A program made the position numbers and the translations under genes. Under the pieces are notes generated by a model that was given only the letters and a program-made list of their open reading frames with translations, had not been told where the DNA came from and searched no databases. Below are positions 1 to 6,081 of a stretch of DNA of 6,108 nt, piece by piece (position 1 is the first letter of the stretch; every line of letters begins with the position of its first letter). This DNA comes from JBBFMJ01 sp037441225 (lineage in GTDB: Bacteria; Acidobacteriota; Thermoanaerobaculia; UBA2201). The stretch covers positions 1 to 6,108 of the forward strand of contig JBBISU010000137.1 of the NCBI GenBank assembly GCA_037441225.1. Direction: 5' to 3'.

Positions 1-1115
1 TATGAAATCCATTGGAAGGTGGCGTATCTGTAAAAATAGTAAAACTGGATTAAAAATAATAAGGGAATTAAAAAATAAAAGATTTTTTTGTTGAAGATTT
101 TTCCAAGGATTCCAAAGATTGGGAAGGCAGGGAGTATAAGTCGCTGGTAGGATAAAAAGGAACTGCAAAGGGGGAAAAGCAAAACAATATAAGTCCATAA
201 TAATGCCCATAAAGGAAAAATTTTTCTTTCTTTTGAAAAAACAATTAAGAAAATAAAGATTATAGATAAAAATAAGTCAATCCAGCTACCTTTCCAGGAA
301 AATATTCCTTTTTCCTTCCATAAAAAAAATTCAACAAAGCCATGCCAGGGACCTAAAGGGATTCCTCTTGAAAGGGATTGCCTTTGTAAAAAGGGTAAGA
401 TTGAACCAAAGGATTTATAATATATTAAAAATATTGTTAGGATTCCTAATAAAAATAAAAAGATTAAAAATAATTTCTTTTTAATATTTTTTGGAAAAAA
501 TAAAAATAATAGGATTGTATAAAACCCCTGAGCCCTTGTCATAACTAAAAGTGGTAAAAGCAGAAATCCCTCAAGGAAGTCCTCCTCCAAAGATAAAAAA
601 AATAAAAAAAGCAAAGTCAAAAATAATCCTTCTGGATAAGGGAGGGATAAAAAGATTGATGGAGGGAAAAACATAAATATAAGGGTTGAGGTGAAAGCAG
701 ATTCGGACAAAAATTTTTTTATTAAAAAATAAAAGGAAATAACAGAAGTTAAACCAAAAATGAAGCTTAAAAAAATTCCTACCAGTTCATAAGAGGAAAA
801 AAATAATTTAAAGAATTTTATAAAATAAGGAAATAGAGGTAAGAATCCAGCGGAAAATGGTATATCTTTCCACTTCTTGGCTTCTGGCGCTTTTCTGTTT
901 TCTTTATAGCCGTTTTCAGCAATGTATAAGTACCAGGGTGCATCCCACCTGTATAATGCCTCAACCCAACCACTGTTTTTTCTTTCCAGATGGTAATTTT
1001 TTTCATAATTTTCTTTTAAAAAGCCAGTTTTTTTTAAAATGTAGCCACCAGAAAAAAAATAAAAAATCCTTGTAATTAAATAAATTATTATTAAAATTTT
1101 TAATTCTTTTTTCAA
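1..1115 (-). CDS. PIG-V-like multi-pass membrane mannosyl/glycosyltransferase (GT-C fold), 3' end at window edge
   Basis: This frame is open for 371 codons from a TTG at 1115-1113 to the left edge. It encodes a very hydrophobic protein with roughly nine to eleven membrane segments (about residues 7-21, 110-132, 140-176, 182-207, 214-232, 280-294, 299-318, 325-338 and 345-362). Residues 56-70, RWDAPWYLYIAENGY, match the first-loop motif of bacterial relatives of PIG-V (GPI mannosyltransferase 2), where an Asp (here D58) is the presumed catalytic base. Supporting motifs are GFLPLFPYF (90-98), FPPSIFLSLPYPEGLF (150-165), TRAQGF (193-198) and YQRLILPAFPIF (323-334). By family, such enzymes move a sugar from a polyprenyl-phosphate donor to an acceptor on the outer face of the membrane; the actual sugar and acceptor are unknown. 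The start is well constrained: an in-frame TGA lies two codons upstream of the TTG, and no ATG follows until residue 148. The TTG overlaps the galT stop as TTGA, implying translational coupling. The codon after residue 371 begins TA, so the protein may end exactly at the edge. Confidence 0.8.
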   Translation of the reverse strand, partial: MKKELKILIIIYLITRIFYFFSGGYILKKTGFLKENYEKNYHLERKNSGWVEALYRWDAPWYLYIAENGYKENRKAPEAKKWKDIPFSAGFLPLFPYFIKFFKLFFSSYELVGIFLSFIFGLTSVISFYFLIKKFLSESAFTSTLIFMFFPPSIFLSLPYPEGLFLTLLFLFFLSLEEDFLEGFLLLPLLVMTRAQGFYTILLFLFFPKNIKKKLFLIFLFLLGILTIFLIYYKSFGSILPFLQRQSLSRGIPLGPWHGFVEFFLWKEKGIFSWKGSWIDLFLSIIFIFLIVFSKERKIFPLWALLWTYIVLLFPLCSSFLSYQRLILPAFPIFGILGKIFNKKIFYFLIPLLFLIQFYYFYRYATFQWIS

Positions 1116-2107
1116 GGAAAATCAACTTCCCTTAAAAATTTTGCACTTTCCTCTGGAAGCCCTGTATTTATATACATTCCAGAGCCAAGCTCAAAGCCAG
1201 CTGCTTTTCCTAAACGAGGAACAATTGAAATATACCAATGAAAATATTTTATCCTTTGGGCATCCACTGGTCCTGATCTTATTACTAAATTATAATCGGG
1301 ATCCTTTAACCCTTTGTAAATTTTGCCTAAAATAATCCTTAATGCTTCAGTTAAATCTTCTTTTTCTTTGTCTTTTAATTCTCCAAAGGTTGCTTGATGG
1401 TTTTTTGGAAAAAGCCAAAAGTGGAAAGGTGAAAAAGCAGCAAAAGGTATAAAACCAATGAAGTTTTCATTTTCATAAACAATCCTTAAATTTTCCTTTT
1501 TTTCCATTTCAATCATATGGCAAAAAACGCACTGTCCTTCCCTATCATAAAACCTTATTGCTTCTTCCATCCTGCCCCTCACTTGCTCTGGAAAGACAGG
1601 AAGTCCAATTATCTGCGAGTGGGGATGCTCAAGAGAAGTCCCTGCTCCTTCTCCATGGTTTTTAAAGGGAATTACAAATTCAATATCAGGATGAGAGGCA
1701 ATATCTATAAAGGATTTGTGATATGCTTCAACAATCAATCTTATATCTGAAATTGACAATAAGGGAAGATAGGTGTTATGAGAAGGTGATTCAATTATTA
1801 CATTGTGAAAACCAAAGCCAGTTGCTTTTCTGAAAGTATCATGGTAAACCCTTTGATAAGGAATTTCAGGGATAAGAGCAGCAAATTTATTTGGAATTAC
1901 CCTTACCTGCCATTTTCCATTTTTTTCAATCTGAAAAATCTCTTTTGGAGTTAAATGTTCATTTTTTGGGCAAAAAGGACAATTTTCTTTATATGGAGGG
2001 GTTTCTTTTTTCTCTTCCTTTTTTTTAAAATCTTCAGGCCTTTTTGCCCTCTCTGTTGCCAAGATTACCCATTCGCCTGTTGCAATATTTTGCCTCAATT
2101 CTGGCAT
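1112..2107 (-). CDS. galT: GalT-family galactose-1-phosphate uridylyltransferase (HIT superfamily)
   Basis: The 331-residue protein belongs to the GalT branch of the histidine-triad superfamily. These enzymes transfer a nucleotidyl group between a nucleotide sugar and a sugar 1-phosphate through a covalent His intermediate, classically UDP-glucose plus galactose 1-phosphate in the Leloir pathway. The N-terminus ELRQNIATGEWVILATERAK is typical. The active site reads GTSLEHPHSQ (156-165), with H163 of the HPH motif as the expected nucleophile. Cys43 and Cys46 (CPFC) and His110 (SPSHN) are in place to bind the structural zinc. A second CxxC (C193, C196) opens the C-terminal half, which contains the HWYISIVPRL motif (290-299). 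The usual GalT is about 340-350 residues, so this is full length. ATG at 2107 follows a strong SD. The gene lies 8 nt after ruvB and overlaps the next gene by 4 nt. No galK or galE is visible, so substrate use could differ (for example ADP-glucose phosphorylase-like activity); the family call is safer than the exact reaction. Confidence 0.9.
   Translation of the reverse strand: MPELRQNIATGEWVILATERAKRPEDFKKKEEKKETPPYKENCPFCPKNEHLTPKEIFQIEKNGKWQVRVIPNKFAALIPEIPYQRVYHDTFRKATGFGFHNVIIESPSHNTYLPLLSISDIRLIVEAYHKSFIDIASHPDIEFVIPFKNHGEGAGTSLEHPHSQIIGLPVFPEQVRGRMEEAIRFYDREGQCVFCHMIEMEKKENLRIVYENENFIGFIPFAAFSPFHFWLFPKNHQATFGELKDKEKEDLTEALRIILGKIYKGLKDPDYNLVIRSGPVDAQRIKYFHWYISIVPRLGKAAGFELGSGMYINTGLPEESAKFLREVDFP
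1126..1133 (-). promoter_or_regulatory. Weak ribosome binding site for the PIG-V-like gene, inside the galT 3' end
   Basis: On the minus strand AAGGGAAG lies 10 nt before the TTG start. It is purine-rich but an imperfect Shine-Dalgarno. Because the start codon overlaps the galT stop, ribosomes ending galT translation could re-initiate here without a strong site. This is the only SD-like sequence close to the only possible start. Confidence 0.35.
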
Positions 2108-2111
2108 AATA

Positions 2112-2117
2112 CCTCCT
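2112..2117 (-). promoter_or_regulatory. Strong Shine-Dalgarno for galT overlapping the ruvB stop codon
   Basis: The minus strand reads TAGGAGGTATTATG: the consensus AGGAGG begins within the TAG stop of ruvB and sits 4 nt before the galT ATG at 2107. This fixes the galT start and places the ruvB-terminating ribosome directly on the next initiation site. Confidence 0.85.
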
Positions 2118-3141
2118 ATTCATTAAATAAATTTCCTTGAAATGTTTTATCAAATTTATAACCTAAATGCTGGTAAGCTTTTTTTGTTGCAACTCTGCCC
2201 CTTCCTGTTCTTATTAAAAACCCTGATTGAACCAAAAAAGGTTCATATAAATCTTCCAAAGTTCCCTTATCTTCTCCAATTGAAGAGGCAAGGGATTTTA
2301 TCCCAACTGGACCACCATTGAAATTTTCAATTACAACTTGTAAAATTCTTCTATCCATTTCTTCCAAGCCATATTCATCAACATCCATAACCTTAAGGGC
2401 TTTTAAGGTTTCCTCTAATTCAATTGAGTTTTTCCCTTCCACTTCCACAAAATCCCTTATCCTTTTAACCAAGCGATTTGCAACCCTTGGAGTTCCCCTT
2501 GCCCTTTTTCCAATTTCATAAGCAGATTCTTCTGAAATTTTTATATTTAAAATCCTTGCTGTTCTTTCTGTTATTTTTTTTAAGCTTTCAACATCATAAT
2601 AATCCATCCTTAAAATTATCCCAAACCTTCCATGAAGCGGAGGAGTTATAAGTCCTGCCCTTGTGGTTGCTCCAATTAAGGTAAAGGGTTTTAAAGAAAT
2701 CTTTACTGTTTTTGCTCCTGGTCCTTGTCCAACAATTATATCAAGCCGAAAGTCCTCCATTGCACTATATAATATTTCTTCAATTGCTGGATGCAAGCGA
2801 TGTATTTCATCAATGAATAAAATCCCTTTTTCATCCAAATTTGTTAAGACAGCTGCAAGATCCCCTGGCTTTTCAACAGCAGGACCTGATATGACTTTCA
2901 TAACTGCTCCCATCTCCCTTGCAATTATAAAAGCAAGGGTCGTCTTTCCTAATCCAGGGGGACCAGAAAACAAAACATGGTCTAAAACCTGCTTCCTTCC
3001 CTTTGCTGCTTTTATAAAAACAGATAAATTCTTTTTAATTTTTTCCTGTCCTATAAATTCATCTAAACTTAAGGGTCTTAAGCTTTCTTCAAATAATTCT
3101 TCACCTTTAAGTTTTAAGCCAGAAAGGATTGTTTCACTCAT
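2116..3141 (-). CDS. ruvB: Holliday junction branch migration ATPase RuvB
   Basis: RuvB is the AAA+ motor that forms hexameric rings on the two arms flanking a RuvA-bound Holliday junction and pumps DNA through it during recombinational repair in the cytoplasm. The 341 residues contain the family hallmarks in order: LRPLSLDEFIGQ (21-32), Walker A GPPGLGKT (60-67), Walker B LFIDEIH (108-114), sensor 1 GATTRAG (157-163), an arginine finger at R172 in GRFG, sensor 2 GTPRVANR (216-223), and a C-terminal winged-helix domain (about 258-330) with the TGRGRVAT hairpin. Length matches the usual ~335-345. All catalytic residues appear intact. The ATG at 3141 follows the ruvA stop by one base with only a weak SD, suggesting coupling to ruvA translation. 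The stop codon TAG is part of the galT ribosome binding site. Confidence 0.98.
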   Translation of the reverse strand: MSETILSGLKLKGEELFEESLRPLSLDEFIGQEKIKKNLSVFIKAAKGRKQVLDHVLFSGPPGLGKTTLAFIIAREMGAVMKVISGPAVEKPGDLAAVLTNLDEKGILFIDEIHRLHPAIEEILYSAMEDFRLDIIVGQGPGAKTVKISLKPFTLIGATTRAGLITPPLHGRFGIILRMDYYDVESLKKITERTARILNIKISEESAYEIGKRARGTPRVANRLVKRIRDFVEVEGKNSIELEETLKALKVMDVDEYGLEEMDRRILQVVIENFNGGPVGIKSLASSIGEDKGTLEDLYEPFLVQSGFLIRTGRGRVATKKAYQHLGYKFDKTFQGNLFNE

Positions 3142-3142
3142 T

Positions 3143-3709
3143 TTATTTGCCTAATATCTTTAATGAGAACAATATTAAATCCTCTAATGAAACTTCTCCT
3201 TTTTCCTTTAAAACTTTATATACCGCTTCTTCTGCCATCCTATAATTATAACCCAAATTTACAAGAGCAGAAATCGCTTCTTCTTTTATACCATAAATTT
3301 CTTTTTCTTCCTTTGGAAGAACTCCCTTTAACTCTAAGATCAACCTTTCTGCTGTCTTTTTTCCAATTTGTGGTATGGAAGTAATTTTTTTTATGTCTTG
3401 ATTTGAGATTGCTTCTTTTAAAGTTTCAAGGGGATAATGAGATAAAATCTGTAAAGCCATCTTTGGTCCAATCCCAGGGATTAAAATTAGTTTTAAAAAA
3501 AATTCCTTTTCTTCTTCTTCAAAAAAACCAAAAAGATTTATTGCATCTTCTTTTACTTGCATATAAGTCCACAAGAGGACTTCTTCTTTTCCTTTTAATT
3601 TTAAAAAGGTTTGAAAAGAAATTAAGCATAAATAGCCAACACCATTTGCTTCAATAAAACAATGGTTGCTCTTTAATTTAACAATTTTTCCTTTTAAAAA
3701 ACCAATCAT
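3143..3709 (-). CDS. ruvA: Holliday junction DNA-binding protein RuvA
   Basis: RuvA tetramers clamp the Holliday junction in a square-planar form and recruit RuvB. The 188-residue protein has the three expected parts. An N-terminal OB-fold domain (1-63) begins MIGFLKGKIV and ends with DAINLFGF. A double helix-hairpin-helix domain carries the motifs IPGIGPKMALQIL (77-89) and IPQIGKKTAERLILELK (112-128). A C-terminal RuvB-contacting domain (about 139-188) includes EAISALVNLGY. It is slightly shorter than E. coli RuvA (203) because the linker between domains II and III is short. The ATG at 3709 lies one base after the ppiD stop, and the same TAA-A-ATG arrangement joins ruvA to ruvB. No clear SD precedes it, so translation probably depends on upstream ribosomes. 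The preceding position, commonly taken by ruvC in bacteria, is occupied by ppiD. Confidence 0.97.
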   Translation of the reverse strand: MIGFLKGKIVKLKSNHCFIEANGVGYLCLISFQTFLKLKGKEEVLLWTYMQVKEDAINLFGFFEEEEKEFFLKLILIPGIGPKMALQILSHYPLETLKEAISNQDIKKITSIPQIGKKTAERLILELKGVLPKEEKEIYGIKEEAISALVNLGYNYRMAEEAVYKVLKEKGEVSLEDLILFSLKILGK

Positions 3710-3710
3710 T

Positions 3711-5624
3711 TTATGAGGTCTTCTTTAAAAAGTTTGGATTTATCTCAATTTGTTTTTCTTTTTTAAGATTTTCCCTCAATATATCAATATATTGGATTGA
3801 AAGATTTTGCTTTAAAGTTTTTCTTATCTCTTCCTTTTTTGCTTCAAAGTCCTCTTTATTAAACTCTGTTTTATTTTTTATTTTGAAGATTGCCCAGCCC
3901 TTTTGCCCCTCCAAGGGTTCTGTTTGCTGACCAATTGAATAATTAAATAATTTATTATGCAATGATTTCTTATTTCCTAAATTTGGAATTGGCGAAAGAT
4001 ACTTGATTGTCTGATCCTTTGAAACTGTAATATTTAATATTTTTGCTATTTCTTCTATTTCCTTATCTTTAATTGCTCTTATTTTTTCTTCTGCAAGTTT
4101 CTTTGCCTTTTCTTCTTTTAATTTCTTTTCAACTTCTGTTTTTACATCTTCATAAGGAGAAATCCCTTTTTCTTTTATATCTTCAAGATAAGCAATAACA
4201 TATCCCCTGTTTGTTTTTATTGGAGGAGATATTCCCCCTTTTTTCAAAGCAAAGACAGCATTATTTAACTCTGGAACCCTTCCAAGTCCTTGTATGAAAT
4301 CATTTAAACCAAAGTAATTGGCTGTATTAAAAGTGCAAGAGGGCTCTGTTTCAGTATATTTTTGAAGATCTTCTGGCTTTTTTGGGTTTTCTTCTAATAT
4401 TCTTTTATAAAGGGTTTTTGATTTATTCAATCCTTCCGCTTCTGCTTTTTCCTGCAAAATTTTTACAGTAATTTCTGGCTTGACTTCTTCAAAGGGTTTT
4501 GTTCCTCCTTCTCTTTTATCAAGCACTTGAACAATGTGAAAGCCAAAACTTGATTTAAAGGGTTCAGAAACTTGTCCGATCTCTGATGAAAAAGCAACTT
4601 CTTCAAATTCAGGAACCATCCTGCCCCTTTCAAAATATCCAAGATCTCCCCCTTTATCCTTTGAACCTGGATCCTCAGAAAATTCCTTTGCAAGTTTTTC
4701 AAAGTCCTCTCCTTTTTTTATCCTTTCATAAATCTGGTTTGCCAAATCCCTTGCTTTTTCTTCACCTCTTTCTTCTGTTTTTATTAAAATATGCCTTGCC
4801 CTCACTTCTTCTTTCCTTTCAAATTCGTTTAAATTATTATCATAATAATTTTTTATTTCTTCTTCATCAACCTTTAAATTTTGTTTAATTTTCATATAGT
4901 CAACTAAAAGATAAGAGATTTTTCTCCTCTCCTGTTGCCAGAACTGATCCTTTATCTTTTCATAATAATCTTTTAATTCCTTTTCATCTAATCTTACAAG
5001 ATTTTCCATATTTGAATAAGGATAAAAAATATAATCAGCTGCAATTGTCAAGTTTCTCTTTTTATATTCTTCCATAATTTCATCTTCAGAGAGAAAAATT
5101 GATTCAGTTATAAGTTTTCTGTATCTATCCTTTAATATACTTTCTTTTATGTCCACTTCAAATTGTTTTGGTGTATATTGATTTGCTGCCAAAATATTTT
5201 TATAGGTCTCAAAGCCAACAAAGGAACCATCTTGCTTTTTAAAAACAGGCATATTTAAAATTTCTTTTTTTAATTCTTCAGAAGAGATGGCAAGCCCTGC
5301 TTTTTCTGCTTGCATTTTCATTATCTTTTCCTCAATTAAAGTATTTACAACCATCTCTTCCATACCTTTCATAATTTCTTCTGAAAATCTGTCTTTGTAA
5401 AACTGCCTTAAATTTTCCCTTTGGTTTTCATAAGCTCTTATATAATCTTTATATGTTATCTTTTCCTTTCCAACAAAGGCAATATAATCCCCCCTCTTCC
5501 TTTCAGAATCAGTTCCCATTCCCCATTGGACAAAAATTAAAGCAACAAAGACAAATATAACTGCATAAAGTGCCCACTTTAATTTCTTAAACTCTTCTCT
5601 CATATACTTTAAAGGTGTTCTCAT
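3711..5624 (-). CDS. ppiD: PpiD-like membrane-anchored parvulin peptidyl-prolyl cis-trans isomerase/chaperone
   Basis: The 637-residue protein has the layout and size of PpiD (E. coli 623): a short positively charged cytoplasmic N-terminus, one uncleaved membrane anchor (about 18-35, ALYAVIFVFVALIFVQW), a SurA_N_3-type helical chaperone region (about 45-265), and a parvulin domain (about 272-370). Proteins of this type sit in the inner membrane facing the periplasm and assist folding of polypeptides leaving the Sec translocon. The parvulin domain looks catalytically complete, with RARHILIKT (275-283, H278), GGDLGYF (325-331) and SFGFHIVQV (359-367, H363). Two further stretches, about 430-483 and 545-585, echo the C-terminal half of a parvulin domain but lack the histidines, so they are probably degenerate substrate-binding modules. 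The C-terminal part is Lys/Glu-rich and likely helical. The start is supported by AAGGAG 5 nt before ATG. It is the first gene of the block. A SurA-like or PrsA-like label is possible, but the anchor and length favour PpiD. Confidence 0.88.
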   Translation of the reverse strand: MRTPLKYMREEFKKLKWALYAVIFVFVALIFVQWGMGTDSERKRGDYIAFVGKEKITYKDYIRAYENQRENLRQFYKDRFSEEIMKGMEEMVVNTLIEEKIMKMQAEKAGLAISSEELKKEILNMPVFKKQDGSFVGFETYKNILAANQYTPKQFEVDIKESILKDRYRKLITESIFLSEDEIMEEYKKRNLTIAADYIFYPYSNMENLVRLDEKELKDYYEKIKDQFWQQERRKISYLLVDYMKIKQNLKVDEEEIKNYYDNNLNEFERKEEVRARHILIKTEERGEEKARDLANQIYERIKKGEDFEKLAKEFSEDPGSKDKGGDLGYFERGRMVPEFEEVAFSSEIGQVSEPFKSSFGFHIVQVLDKREGGTKPFEEVKPEITVKILQEKAEAEGLNKSKTLYKRILEENPKKPEDLQKYTETEPSCTFNTANYFGLNDFIQGLGRVPELNNAVFALKKGGISPPIKTNRGYVIAYLEDIKEKGISPYEDVKTEVEKKLKEEKAKKLAEEKIRAIKDKEIEEIAKILNITVSKDQTIKYLSPIPNLGNKKSLHNKLFNYSIGQQTEPLEGQKGWAIFKIKNKTEFNKEDFEAKKEEIRKTLKQNLSIQYIDILRENLKKEKQIEINPNFLKKTS

Positions 5625-5629
5625 AGCAA

Positions 5630-5635
5630 CTCCTT
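5630..5635 (-). promoter_or_regulatory. Shine-Dalgarno of the ppiD-like gene
   Basis: The minus strand carries AAGGAG followed by TTGCT and the ATG at 5624. The good match and short spacing choose this ATG over the in-frame ATG at codon 8, which would leave the same membrane anchor but has no comparable site. Confidence 0.8.
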
Positions 5636-5654
5636 AAATTTTTTTGGTTTTAAT

Positions 5655-5683
5655 AGTTTAATATATCTTTAAAAAAAAAGCAA
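5655..5683 (-). promoter_or_regulatory. Candidate sigma70-type promoter for the ppiD-ruvAB-galT operon
   Basis: On the minus strand TTGCTT (5683-5678) and TAAACT (5660-5655) are separated by 17 nt. A start about 7 nt downstream would give a leader of roughly 25 nt carrying the ppiD SD. The boxes match consensus only partly (3/6 and 4/6), and in such AT-rich DNA similar matches arise by chance; an overlapping TATATT (5665-5660) is an alternative -10. Placement immediately before the first gene is the main support. Confidence 0.3.
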
Positions 5684-5905
5684 ATTTTTTTAAAATGCAG
5701 AACCTTAAATAGAAAAATGTGAAGAATCAATTTTTAAAAATAAAATCGCCTGATAATTGATAAAAGATAAAAGTTCTCTATAAAAAAATAGAAAAAATTT
5801 TAAATTTCAATTTGTTTTTAAAGAATTAAAAAGCCCCATTTTTTTAATTTCAAGGGTTTGGAAAGATAAGACCTTTACATTTTTAATGGGTTGTTTTAGA
5901 GAATA

Positions 5906-5920
5906 GCTTGCTTAGCAGGC
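5906..5920. repeat. 15-nt imperfect palindrome
   Basis: GCTTGCTTAGCAGGC pairs with itself over 7 positions around a central T, with one T·G wobble. It sits just before the first copy of the GTAG-type repeat. It could be a protein-binding site or part of the repeat element; no T-run follows on either strand, so it does not look like a terminator. Confidence 0.35.
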
Positions 5921-5927
5921 AAAACAA

Positions 5928-5954
5928 ACGGGTCGTGCAAGTAGGACCACTACA
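5928..5954. repeat. Diverged dispersed repeat, copy 1 (left arm, ends CTACA)
   Basis: This 27-nt stretch begins ACGGGTCG and ends CCACTACA. It aligns by eye with 6036-6063 at about 18 of 27 positions with one gap. The shared blocks are the ac-ggtcg start, a CAAG block and the CTACA end. It contains GTAG-GACCA-CTAC (5941-5953), a small stem-loop. An AT-rich spacer of 19 nt follows, then a GTAG-headed element on the other side. Confidence 0.5.
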
Positions 5955-5974
5955 TTTTTTTTATTTATTTTCTG

Positions 5975-6000
5975 GTAGGGGGCTGAATTTATTCACCCAC
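5975..6000. repeat. GTAG-headed palindromic element (right arm of copy 1)
   Basis: After GTAG (5975-5978), the sequence GGGCTGAATTTATTCACCC (5980-5998) forms a hairpin: TGAAT/ATTCA closed by TT, extended by GGG/CCC with one bulged C at 5983. The head-to-head relation to the CTACA end of the preceding element and the palindromic core are typical of REP/BIME-like intergenic repeats. No T-run follows on either strand. Confidence 0.5.
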
Positions 6001-6035
6001 AAAATAAAAATTATTTGGATGTTATAGATTATTTC

Positions 6036-6063
6036 ACAGGTCGACACAAGGGCATCCCCTACA
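6036..6063. repeat. Diverged dispersed repeat, copy 2 (left arm, ends CTACA)
   Basis: This 28-nt stretch begins ACAGGTCG and ends CCCCTACA, and lies 108 nt after copy 1 in the same orientation. It contains the palindrome GTCGAC and a short GGG-CAT-CCC hairpin (6050-6058). An 18-nt AT-rich spacer separates it from the next GTAG-headed element, mirroring the arrangement of copy 1. Confidence 0.5.
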
Positions 6064-6081
6064 AATTTTGATTTAAAATAA

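Noticed and set aside
818..1006. A 62-codon minus-strand open frame with an ATG start
   Set aside because: It overlaps in another frame the region encoding the RWDAPWY motif of the membrane glycosyltransferase. That frame is open for the whole kilobase and has family motifs; this one has none.
857..1075. A 72-codon plus-strand open frame
   Set aside because: It is antisense to the N-terminal part of the membrane glycosyltransferase and has no domain or ribosome binding site support.
2663..3154. A 163-codon plus-strand open frame
   Set aside because: It lies entirely antisense to ruvB, whose motifs are complete. Its composition is a mirror of the ruvB codons, and it shows no recognisable domain.
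4586..4888. A Leu/Phe/Pro-rich plus-strand open frame of 100 codons
   Set aside because: It is antisense to the conserved parvulin domain of the ppiD-like gene. The Leu/Phe richness follows from Lys/Glu-rich codons read backwards.
5851..5885. Possible third copy of the repeat left arm (CAAGGG ... CCTTTACA)
   Set aside because: Only two short blocks resemble the arms, the distance to copy 1 (75 nt) breaks the ~108-nt spacing, and the DNA is too AT-rich to exclude chance.
5941..5963. Possible intrinsic terminator on the plus strand: GTAG-GACCA-CTAC followed by a T-run
   Set aside because: The stem is only 4 bp and is flanked by mismatches. There is no plus-strand gene upstream in the window, and the same sequence is better explained as part of the repeated element.
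5980..5998. Palindrome considered as a terminator
   Set aside because: No T-run follows the hairpin on either strand. It is also head to head with another repeat arm, which suits a REP-like element better.
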